DNA of 64,000 nt from Anaeramoeba ignava (taxonomy: Eukaryota > Metamonada > Anaeramoebidae): positions 1 through 64,000 of the forward strand of contig JAPDFW010000146.1 in the NCBI GenBank assembly GCA_028826165.1. Reading direction: 5' to 3'. The position numbers and the translations under genes are program-made. Positions 1 through 10,763 of this stretch are shown here, piece after piece (within the stretch, counting starts at the first letter, position 1; every line of letters starts with the position of its first letter). Below the pieces are notes generated by a model that was not told the origin of the DNA, did no database searches, and saw only the letters and a program-made list of their open reading frames with translations.

Positions 1-61
1 AATTTAATTATTTAATAATTTCATTTTGTTTTTCATTTTTCCTTTCAAATTTTTAAATAAA

Positions 62-1260
62 ATGGAAACTTATTTAAATTTAGAAAAACTTTCAAATGAT
101 TTAAAAAATTTATTTCAAAATCAAAATCAAAATGAAAAGAAAATGAAAGTTATTTTGATTTTTGAAATAATTTGTGAACAAAATAAAATTTCATTTAAAA
201 ACTCATAAATCAATTCTTTCTTCAAGAAGTGAATATTTTAAATCTCTTTTTAAAAATGAAAGAATATCAAGAAAATAAATTAATTCTAAAAGATATTTCA
301 AGCTCAATTCTATCTTCAATTTTGAATTATTTTTATTCAGGAAAAATGAAATTAATTGAAATGTAATTGAAATTTTATTTTTTTCATCAAAATATTTAAT
401 TGATGAATTAATTGAAATTTGTTTAAAATTTATCAAAAATAATTTACAAATTGAAACTATTGTTGATGTTCTTAAATTATCTGAAGCAATGAACTTCAAT
501 CAATTAATAGATTCTTTCATTTTATTTTTCAAACTTAAAGATACTTTTAAAAGAAGATTTAATTCCAAATCAAATTTCAGAAAAATTAATTCAATTCCAA
601 AAACTTCAAGAAAATGAAAATGAAAAAGAACTAAATCAATTCATTGAAAAAGAAAAATCATTCATTTTCAAAACAAGATTTACATTTCAATCAGAAATTA
701 TTCAAGAAGTAGAACATATTAATAAATTAAAAGAATGGATAAATGATAATGAATTCTTTTTCAAAATTAAATTAGGATTTTCAGCAAAAAGAGATGGATT
801 TGATTGTAAAAATTGGCATTCAAAAGTTGATGGAAAAGGAAAAACATTAGTTATTATCAAAACAGAAGATAATTTTATTTTTGGAGGATTTACTCAAGTT
901 GGATGGACAACTGATAGATCAAAATGGAGAGAAGAAGATAGAAGAGATTCAAATGCATTTATTTTTTCATTAAGAAATGATAAAGGAGATAGAAAACCTG
1001 AAAAATTTTCAATTCAAAAAGGAAAAGAACAATTTTCTATTTATTTTAATTATTCATATTTTGGTCCATTTTTTGGAAATGGATATAGTGCATTTCCAGA
1101 TTTTCATTTAGAAGAGAATTTAAAAACTGGTTGGTCAAATTTTGGGAATAGTTATAATCTTCCTAATGGAATTACTTATAAATCAAATGAAGCTAAAAGT
1201 TATTTAGCTGGTTCTTATTCTTCATGGAGAGTTGATGAACTTGAAACTTATTTTAATTAA
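62..1260 (+). CDS. BTB-TLDc domain protein, frame-broken
   Basis: The start is the ATG at 62. An N-terminal BTB/POZ domain is readable across three frames (motif THKSILSSRSEYFKSLF near 205-255). A C-terminal TLDc domain is continuous from about 553 to the TAA at 1258-1260 (motifs GFSAKRDGFDCKNWHSKVDG and IIKTEDNFIFGGFTQVGW). BTB-TLDc proteins are a common protist architecture; BTB usually mediates oligomerisation or Cul3 binding, and TLDc is linked to V-ATPase and oxidative-stress biology, but the role here is inferred only. Frame changes fall near 200, 257, 364 and 548, each explained by one base in an A/T run. The domains are well conserved across the breaks, so sequencing or consensus errors seem more likely than a dead gene. 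Confidence 0.72.
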
Positions 1261-1316
1261 AAAATAATAAATTTAATTTGGTTTTTATTTTATTATTTTT
1301 TTTTAAAATAACATAT

Positions 1317-4300
1317 TTAAAAATGATTTTTTTCAGCACTTCTTAATCTCATTTTTTTTGGTAAACTTTCTCGAAAAAATTTTGAAAATTCAATTCTTTT
1401 TTTTGTATCAATAAATTCAAATTGAAATGAATGTAAAGAATCAAAAATAATTTTACCAACTTTTGATTTTTGTTCACTATAAAGAAATTGCGAATCAGAA
1501 TTTAATTTAAATTCCAAATCTTTATCTGTTCCAATTTTTATAATACATTTTTCATTTTCAAGTGTAATTGTACCTTGTTTTCCAGAAATATTTTCTTGAT
1601 TTCCTTTAATAAATTTAACTGAAAATATTTTATTTTCATTTTCAATTTTATTTTTTTTCAAATTTTCATCTTCATCTTCTATAAATGGATTTCTAGCTTG
1701 AAATTTTTGAAATAATTTTTCAAAATCATTTCTTTGTTTTGCTTCTGAAAAAAGAATTATAATATTTAAATCTTCTTCAATATTAATTTTTGCAAGTCTA
1801 TCATTTTGTGGATGAATAAACAGATGATTTACTTGATTTAAATTAATTTTCCCTACATTTGTTTTAAGATGTAAATCTGCACAATTTCTTGTAAATTTCA
1901 ACAATCCATTTCCTTTAGGTTTTAATGTTTCATCAACAAGTTGAATATAAAAAATATTGGTATCTTTTTTGCATTCTTGTTCTTCTTGTTGCTTTTTTAA
2001 TTCTTCTTGATTTTTTGAATGGAATATTTCCTTTTCTTTTTGAGTTTTAAATTTATCTATAAAAATTTTTGCAAGATTTGAAGTTAGAAATTGGAAGTAT
2101 AATTCTGTTGTTTGTGGTTCATTTTCTATTAGATCAATTTCTTTTCCTTGTTTTTGTTTTAATTCATCTTCATCTTCTTCAATTTTAAATTTACATAAAA
2201 CATTATTTTTTGGATGAATAAAAAGACTACTTTTCAAATAAGATAATCTTTTGTTCAATTTTTGAGATTCAATTATAAAACAATCTTCTTCTAAAACAAC
2301 TTTTCCTTCATTTCTAATTTTTGAATTATCGAAAATGATAATTTGATATTCCATTGTTTCCAATGTAATATTATTGATATCATTTTCAAGTGTATTAAGA
2401 AATTCTCGGAATTCTCTTTGTTTTTTAGGTTTTGTTTCTTCAACTGATAAATCTTTTTCTTCTTCAATTCTAATTGGTTCTAAATTTTTTATAGGTTGAT
2501 TTTGATTTTGATTTTGATTTTCGTTTTCGTTTTCGTTTTCATTTTCATTTTCATCTTTGATTTGTTGAAATAATTCAATAAAATTATTCTTATCTAAAGT
2601 GTGATAAAATGAAAAAAGAAATTCATTTCCATTTGATAATTGAATTCTAATCATTTTTGGTTTTGTTAAATGTGAAAAAATATTTGTTTTTTGAATTGAT
2701 TCACTTTGAATCTTTTCTTCTCCTGATGCAATAATAATTCTTTGATTTTCTTGGAAAATTTTAATATATCCTTCTAAAAAATTTTGGCTTTGTATCAAAT
2801 AAAATATTCCATTAAATTGTTTTATATTTTCTTCTTGATTATTTTCTGTAATTTTAGGTAATAAATTTTTGAAATTTTGTAATTTCCTTAAATCTGAAAA
2901 TGTTAAACTAATTTCATTTTTAAGTGTTTCAAGTTTGCATTCATTTGGATATTTGTTATTGAAATAAAGTTGATAATTTTCAACATTAAACACAAATTTC
3001 GTTAAATCTTTCTGAATGAAAGCTAATAAATTTGAATCATTGGATTCTTTCATAATTTGGCATTTACCAATATATGAATCATTGATTATAATTTTGGCAT
3101 ATACCATTTTTGGTTCAGATTTAATAGTATTTATTGGATATAATGATTCTAAATTTTGAATAAGAGAATTATAATATTGAGTGTATGATTCAAATTTATG
3201 AATAAATTTTGTTTCTTCATCAATAGAAGGAAATACTAATGAAATAAATGCATTTTCTATTCCAAGATTAATATGAATGGAATTATCGATTTTTGGTTTT
3301 TTGAGCGTGATCATTGGAGAATATTCCAATGTTAATAATTCGTTAAAAGCTCCATATTCAGATTCATTTGTTACACTTCCTCTTATTTTTCAAATATTGA
3401 TTGTTTGTATTCTGAACTTTTTGATAGTGAATGAATCAAATGCCAAAAATGATATTTCCATTGATTTTTGATTTTCTTTGATGTTGATTTTTACAATCAA
3501 AAATTAATTTTCGTGGTTGGAAATTATCTTGAAGTGATTTAAAATAATCTTTTCTTTTTGAATAAAAATCTCTTGTGAAAATTTGGAACATTTCGCAATT
3601 TGGGAATGAAATGTTGATAAAGTTTTCTTCATCAATCATTATTCTGCAAAACACAACATGAATTCCTTTATAAAATTCAAGTAATTTTGTATAAATTGAA
3701 TATCTTTTCTTGATTACATTATTTTGGAAATTTAAGGAAAAATGGTTTCTGTAAAGAGATATTGTGATATCACCAGATAAATCATAAAATCCATTATATA
3801 AAAAGGCTTTGTATTTATTTGGTTTATGTTGTTCATTTACTATTCTGATATTTTGGTTTTTGTATAATATGGTTCTTGTTTTTGTTCTGTAAAAAAAAAT
3901 TGTTTTATGTTAGGATCTTGAAACATTTCCATTTTAAATAAATTAATATTTTGATCATTTGTTTGGAATATTTTGCTAGTTTTTAAATCTAAGTAATTTT
4001 TTTGGAAAAGAAGGAAAGAATAAATGATAATGTTTCGTAATTCTTCTGATTTAACTTTGATAATAAAATTGGAAAATTGATCAATTTGAAGTGAAAAGAA
4101 TTTGGGTTTAAATGGATTCAAAATAATTCTTTGAATTGATGAAAATTCATTTTCCATTAATAATTTTCCTGAAGTTAGAAATATACGAATTCTTTCTTGA
4201 GTAAAAGTTAATGTTCCGTTTGAATAAATTCCTGAATCCAAAAGAAGAATTGGGAAGTTATCAGTTTTTCCATTTTGTAAATATTCTTCAATTTTAGAAA

Positions 4301-6055
4301 CTTTGGGAATTGATTCTGAAAATGAAATGAAATTTGATTTGAGAATATTTGTGTTGATAAGATCAGGTAAATTTTGTTGTTGAAAAGTTTCTGTTGTTCC
4401 ATCATTATTGAATGAAGCAAAAACCAAGTTTTCAAATGGGAAATCATTTTTGAAATATTCTTCTTGAATATTTGTTTCTTCGTTTTAGGGTAATAATTCC
4501 CAAAATTTGGTTCAATAAAATCTAAATTGATACTTTTTCATTTTTTGGAATTTGATTTCTTTTGAGTTTCTGTGAAATATTTGAAGTGTTCTAAAGATTA
4601 GTTCTTGCTTTAAATCTGTTTTGCAAATGAGTTTGATAAAATATTCAAATTCTTTTGTATAAAATTTTCAATACAATCATTTTTTTGGGATTTGTTAATC
4701 TTTGGAATGAAAGAATGTTAGCTTGATATAAAAGAGAAATGATTCCTGAATTAGTTATTAAATTTAGTTGATTCAATTCCAATTTTAGCACACAATATCC
4801 ACATTCATTTCTGTCTTGATTTTCAATTTCAATTTGGAAAGATGCTGTTTTATTCATCAATGTTCTTAATGCAACACATTCAATTTCAAATTCTTTTCCA
4901 ATTATATTTCCATTTATCGGGAATTCTTCAATAAATATTCCTTTATACCATTGAAACATTAAAAATGTTTTTGAAAAAATATAGGCTTCATTTTTGGTAT
5001 CAAATTTCATTTTGATTTTCTTTTCTTCATTAAAACAAATTGACAACGAATGCTCATCATCTTTTTCAACTGATAAATAAACTTCAGGAGAAAGAAAATA
5101 AGGTGATATTGCAATTACACCTGTGCCTAAAATGTTTATTGTGAACTTTTCTGTTGTTAATTCAATAACTCCTAGTTTTGGTGCTGATGTTTTGTTTTCA
5201 ATATATTTAAAATTGAAACGAGCTTTTCCAAGTATAAAAAATTTTTGAATAATATTTTTTTGGATTTCTGTTGAAATTTTTTGAGTTGAATAATAGTTTA
5301 TTAAATGATGGGAAAATGAATAATGACTGTTTTCAGTTTCTGTTTCATTTCCGTTGATATTTTTCTTTAGAAATAAAATATTATCCAATTCATCATCATT
5401 ATTCTTCCATTCATTTATATTTAATGTTTTTTGAGAATAAATAAAAGATTCTTCTTGTAAATTTTGTTTTTTAATTAAAATTGGGCTTTTGATTTTTGAA
5501 TAAGATTCAAGTTTTTCATCATTAATAATTTCTTGAATAGTTTTTTTTTTGGGAGTTTGAAAAGGATTTAGTTCTGTTTTGTTTAAATCAATATCATTTT
5601 TATCAGGAATCATTGAATTATCAAAATCTTGTGAAGAAAATGTTTTTGAATGTCTTTTTGATTGAATTGAAGATGTTTTAGTTCTTGCAATAACACCTAA
5701 TTGATAAACAAGTATAAGAAGAGCTGATGTAAATCTTTTATCAATAAAATCATTATATGTCAAAATGTATTCTTTTTGAACTCCATATTTTAAACAAGAT
5801 TTTGTAAATGTATCCCAATTTTTTTGAGGATTATTTCTAAAATAAAAAGAGAAAAAATTTTAATTTAATTTAATTTTAAGAAATTTTTTAATTTATTTTT
5901 TACACTTCAATTTGAATACTATTTGGTTGAAGTTTATTAAAAAGATGACATAATTGAATTGTTAATTGATTTCTTTTTTGAATTTCAAAATCTACTGTTT
6001 CTCCAATTTGTGTTGAAATCCATGTTGTTATTTTTTCTTGTAATTGTTTATTCAT
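1317..6055 (-). CDS. Calponin-homology protein with tandem PH-like repeats, frame-broken
   Basis: Exon 1 is 5904-6055 (ATG at 6055). A 67-bp GTAAAA..TTTTAG intron (5837-5903) has phase 2, and the reading resumes at 5836. The two exons together make one CH domain: ITTWISTQIGE, then LCHLFNKLQPNSIQIEV, then NNPQKNWDTFTKSCLKYGV. CH domains bind actin or signalling partners. Downstream come several repeated beta-rich modules of about 100 residues with the pattern G-x-(I/L)-x-(L/F)...LFIHPxN...FxFxF...FxxxF (for example near 1400-1640, 1650-1950 and 2050-2360), which I read as PH-like; that assignment is weaker. An NENENQNQ run lies near 2500-2570. At least six single-base frame changes occur (about 4655, 4530, 4490, 3845, 3440, 3365). 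The product would be about 1,550 residues. It could be an ageing gene or a badly polished one. Confidence 0.65.
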
Positions 6056-6133
6056 TTTATTGAAAAAAAAAAATGAAAAAGAAAAAAATGAAAAAAAAAA
6101 TTAATTTCTTTAAATCTTTTTTTTTTTGAAATT

Positions 6134-7100
6134 TTAAACTTTATCTTTTCAATAATAACAAAATTTAATTGAATTTTGAATTGTTTCATTATTTAAATTT
6201 GATTTAATTAAATCAAATAAATTTCGAAAAATTTTATCATATTTTTCACAAATAAAATGTCCACATTTTAATTGTTTTTCTTGAATTGGATGAAAACAAA
6301 TTGAACAAGTATCATTTGGAATATAAGAACCTAAATTATGATTTGCATTTATTTCTTTATTAAGAACTACATATTGTAAATAAATTTGTTGTAATGAATT
6401 TTGAAGATTATTTGATTTTTCAATAAATTCTTGAAATTTTTTAGAATTGTTTCTGAAAATATTTTCTTAGCTTGAGTTTCTTCTAAATTTGTTTTCAATG
6501 AAATTGGTTCATTTTGTGTGAAAATATTTTTTAATCTTCTCATAAAAAATTTTGTTTCCAAAAAAGTAAAATTAATATTGGAATATTTCTCTTCTTGTTG
6601 TGAATTTTCTTCACTTAAGTTTCTAAAATTAGATTGAATTGATTGATAAATTTGTTGATTTAATAATTGAGGATATAATTTATCAAAAAATTCTATTCTT
6701 TTATTTTGATAATCTAATATTTTGTATTCATATTTATTTTAATTAAATTTTCAATTTTTTGAACTGCAAATGTTATTGAAAGATGTTTTATTGCATTTTT
6801 TTCTGATAAAAGATAATCTTCTAATTCCATTTCTTTCATTATAATTTCAAAAAAAAAATGAAAAGAATATAAAGCTTCTTCTGAATAATAAAGTAAACAT
6901 TTTGAAAGAATTGAACTCATTCTTATATTTTCTTGGAATTTTTTAACAACAAGTTCAAATAAAATTATCCAAATAAATTGATTATAAAGAATTCCTAATT
7001 TCTTTTTTGATTTTATTTTTTAATAACTTGATTAATTCTTTTAATCTTTCAATTTCTTTTTGAAGTATTTCTATTGAACTTGGCTCTTCAATATCAAAAT
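6134..7100 (-). pseudogene. Decayed 3' copy of the GTPase-RING gene
   Basis: This segment is homologous to 10764-11807: the helical region (MSSILSKCLLYYSEEALYSF, LEDYLLSEKNAIKHL) and the RING-like end (DTCSICFHPIQEKQLKCGHF) are recognisable. Differences from the other copy argue for real decay. The CEKC pair reads CEKY, the last zinc pair reads CYY followed by a stop codon in frame, and the Cys/His segment seen near 11215-11275 is replaced by unrelated sequence. There are additional frame changes. Homology stops at about 7100, so only the last dozen or so codons of the GTPase half survive before the satellite begins. Confidence 0.8.
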
Positions 7101-9031
7101 ATTATTAATTTAATTTAATTTGATTAATATTTATTTAATTTAATTTGATTAATATTTATTTAATTTAATTTGATTATTAATTTAATTTGATTTAATTTGA
7201 TTAATATTAATTTGATTTAATTTGATTAATATTTATTTATTTGATTTAATTAATATTTATTTAATTTAATTTGATTAATATTTATTTAATTTAATTTGAT
7301 TAATATTTATTTAATTTAATTTGATTAATATTTATTTGATTTAATTTGATTAATATTTATTTAATTTAATTTGATTAATATTTATTTAATTTAATTTGAT
7401 TAATATTTATTTAATTTAATTTGATTAATATTTATTTGATTTAATTTGATTAATATTTATTTAATTTAATTTGATTAATATTTATTTAATTTAATTTGAT
7501 TAATATTTATTTAATTTAATTAATATTTATTTAATTTAATTTGATTAATATTTATTTAATTTAATTTGATTAATATTAATTTGATTTAATTTGATTAATA
7601 TTTATTTAATTTAATTAATGTTATTTAATTTAATTTGATTAATATTTATTTAATTTAATTTGATTAATATTTATTTGATTTAATTTGATTAATATTTATT
7701 TGATTTAATTTGATTAATATTAATTTAATTTGATTAATATTTATTTGATTTAATTTGATTAATATTTATTTAATTTAATTAATATTTATTTAATTTAATT
7801 TGATTAATATTTATTTGATTTAATTTGATTAATATTTATTTGATTTAATTTGATTAATATTTATTTGATTTAATTTAATTAATATTATTTATTTTAATTA
7901 ATATTTATTTAATTTGATTAATATTTAATTGATTTAATTTGATTAATATTGATTGATTTAATTTGATTAATATTTATTTAATTTGATTTGATTAATATTT
8001 ATTTAATTTAATTTGATTAATATTTATTTAATTTGATTTGATTAATATTTATTTGATTTAATTTGATTAATATTTATTTAATTTAATTTGATTAATATTT
8101 ATTTAATTTAATTTGATTAATATTTATTTAATTTAATTTGATTAATATTTATTTATTTGATTTAATTAATATTGATTTGATTTAAATTAAATTAATATTT
8201 ATTTAATTTAATTAATATTTATTTAATTTAATTTGATTAATATTTATTTAATTTGATTTGATTAATATTTATTTAATTTAATTTGATTAATATTTATTTA
8301 ATTTAATTTGATTAATATTTATTTAATTTGATTTGATTAATATTTATTTAATTTAATTTGATTAATATTTATTTATTTTAATTTAATTTGATTAATATTT
8401 ATTTAATTTAATTTGATTAATATTTATTTAATTTAATTTGATTAATATTTATTTAATTTGATTAATATTTATTTAATTTAATTTGATTAATATTTATTTA
8501 ATTTAATTTGATTAATATTTATTTGATTTAATTTGATTTAATATTTATTTGATTTAATTTGATTAATATTTATTTGATTTAATTTAATTAATATTGATTT
8601 ATTTTTAATTAATATTTATTTAATTTGATTAATATTTAATTGATTTAATTTGATTAATATTTATTGATTTAATTTGATTAATATTTATTTAATTTAATTA
8701 ATATTTATTTGATTTAATTTGATTAATATTTATTTATTTTAATTTGATTAATATTTATTTAATTTGATTAATATTTATTTATTTTAATTTAATTTTGATT
8801 AATATTTATTTTGATTTAATTTGATTAATATTTATTTAATTTGATTAATATTTATTTAATTTAATTTGATTAATATTTATTGATTTAATTTGATTAATAT
8901 TTATTTAATTTAATTTGATTAATATTTATTTAATTTAATTTGATTAATATTTATTTAATTTAATTTGATTAATATTTATTGATTTAATTTGATTAATATT
9001 TATTTGATTTAATTTGATTAATATTTAATTG
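7101..9031. repeat. 25-bp AT satellite, roughly 75 copies
   Basis: Consensus unit gattaatatttatttaattt plus aattt (25 bp). Variants swap aattt for gattt, or drop 5-bp blocks, giving 20- and 15-bp short units. The array begins exactly where GTPase-RING homology ends (7100) and ends where the polyubiquitin promoter homology begins (9032). I see no gene in it. Confidence 0.9.
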
Positions 9032-9423
9032 ATTTAAATTAAATTAATAAATAAAAATAAAAGTAAATAATTATTAAAATATTATTTATTATTTTTATAT
9101 TTAAATAAATAAAAGTGGAATTTTGTTTTTTTTTTGTTTTGAAAATAAAAAGAAAGAAATAAAGAAAGAAAGAAAATGGAAATTAAAATAAAAATAATTT
9201 ATAATTTAGAAATTAATTTAATTTGTGGAATTAGGGAAAATGAAAATAAAAATCGAATTATTTAATTAATAAAATAAAAATAAAAAATCAAAAAAAAAAG
9301 AAAAAAATATTTGTTAATCTCAATTTTTTAATAAAAATAAATTTAAATATTTAATCAATTAAAAATAATATAAAAGAAAAATTAAAATTGAAAAAATAGA
9401 TTATTTTCATTCTTCTTTTTTTT

Positions 9424-9466
9424 TATCTTTTTATCTTTTTATCTTTTTATCTTTTTATCTTTTTAT
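9424..9466 (+). promoter_or_regulatory. ATCTTTTT octamer array upstream of polyubiquitin copy 1
   Basis: Five tandem ATCTTTTT units end about 30 bp before the ATG at 9498. The same array with three units precedes the second copy. A pyrimidine-rich tract just upstream of a start codon may be a core promoter or 5' UTR element; the function is inferred from position and duplication only. Confidence 0.35.
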
Positions 9467-9497
9467 TTTTAAAAAATCAAAAAATCAAAAATTAATT

Positions 9498-9967
9498 ATG
9501 AATTTTCAAATATTTGTTAAAACATTAACTGGAAGAACAATTACACTTGATGTTGATTCAAATGATTCTATTGAGAATATTAAATCAAAAATTCAAGAAA
9601 AAGAAGGAATTTCACCTGAACAACAAAGATTAATTTTGCAGGAAAACAATTAGAAGATTCAAGAACATTAAATGATTATTCAATTCAAAAAGATTCAACA
9701 ATTCATTTAGTTTTAAGATTAAGAGGTGGAAATTTTCAAATATTTGTTAAAACATTAACTGGAAGAACAATTACTCTTGATGTTGATCCAAATGATTCTA
9801 TTGAGAATATTAAATCTAAAATTCAAGAAAAAGAAGGAATTTCACCTGAACAACAAAGATTGATTTTTGCAGGAAAACAATTAGAAGATTCAAGAACATT
9901 AAATGATTATTCAGTTCAAAAAGATTCAACAATTCATTTAGTTTTAAGATTAAGAGGTGGAAATTAA
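9498..9967 (+). CDS. Polyubiquitin-like gene copy 1, two units, one frame break
   Basis: ATG at 9498, TAA at 9965-9967. It encodes two 77-residue ubiquitin-like units (start [20 protein letters not shown]) each ending in RLRGG, with one trailing Asn. Near 9633 the sequence reads attttgcagg where all other units have one more T or an equivalent in-frame codon, so unit 1 shifts frame after QQRL. Restoring one base gives 156 residues. Unit features are described under the second copy. It could be a silent copy or simply a homopolymer error. Confidence 0.82.
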
Positions 9968-10529
9968 TTTAAATTTCAAATTTTCTTTTTTTCAAATTCT
10001 CTTTTTTTTTCATTTCATTTGTTTTAAAAACAATTTTCTTTTTTGAATAAATCAATAAAAAATAAATAAAAAAAATAAATTTTATTCCACTTTTTATTCC
10101 ACTTTTTTATTTTAAATAAAATAAAAGAAAAGAAAAATATTTTTTATTCCATTTTTTAATTTTGAATTTTAATTTTAATTTTAATTTTAATTTTGAATTT
10201 GATGAAAAAAATTGATAAAAATATAAAAATAAAATTTAATAAATTTAATAAATTAATTAATTTAATTTTTATTTTAAATTTAAATTTTAAAATGATATTT
10301 TTTATTAAATTAAATTAATTAAATTTTTGATTTTGATTTTTTTTGATGAAATGAAATGGAAATAAAAAATATTTTTATTTTCCAAAATTATTTAATTAAT
10401 TAATAAATAAATTCAAAAAAAAAAATGGAAAGAAATTTAATAAACAAATAAACTAATAAATTATTCCTATTTCTTATTTTTTTTTAAAAAGAAATTTAAA
10501 TTTGATTTTGATTTTGATTCTTATTTATT
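9968..10529. other. AT-rich intergenic region
   Basis: Convergent 3' ends of polyubiquitin copy 1 and the GTPase-RING gene. The first 170 bp belong to the duplicated block. The remainder is T- and A-runs with (AATTTT)n near 10165-10200. No gene seen. Confidence 0.6.
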
Positions 10530-10760
10530 GAATTTGAAAATGAAATTGAAAATGAAATTGAAATTGAAAATGAAAATGAAAATGAAAATGAAATTGAAAT
10601 TGAAAATGAAATTGAAAATGAAATTGAAATTGAAAATGAAATTGAAAATGAAAATGAAAATGAAAATGAAATTGAAAATGAAAATGAAAATGAAATTGAA
10701 ATTGAAAATGAAAATGGAAATGAAAATGAAATTGAAAATGAAATTGAAATTGAAAATGGA
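10530..10760. repeat. GAAAAT/GAAATT hexamer array abutting a stop codon
   Basis: A mixed tandem array of GAAAAT and GAAATT hexamers ends about 4 bp from the stop codon (10764-10766) of the GTPase-RING gene. Translations on either strand are KMKMKL or FSISFS runs and are treated as shadows. It is absent next to the decayed copy, so it arose after the duplication or was lost there. Confidence 0.75.
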
Positions 10761-10763
10761 ATA

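Larger units (their letters stand above)
9032..10140. repeat. Segmental duplication, copy 1 of the polyubiquitin block
   Basis: Nearly identical to 13604-15185 outside the number of ubiquitin units (two here, four there). Homology covers about 460 bp of upstream sequence, the coding region and about 170 bp downstream including the doubled TTTATTCCAC motif. Together with 6134-7100 it represents one tandem copy of a divergent GTPase-RING / polyubiquitin pair. Confidence 0.88.

Noticed and set aside
195-560. Programmed ribosomal frameshifting (Euplotes-like) to explain AAA-TAA and similar breaks
   Set aside because: Breaks occur in many contexts without a shared slippery motif, always in A/T runs, and other genes have none; sequence error or decay is simpler.
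7101-9031. CRISPR-like array
   Set aside because: Units are contiguous with no unique spacers, in a eukaryotic setting.
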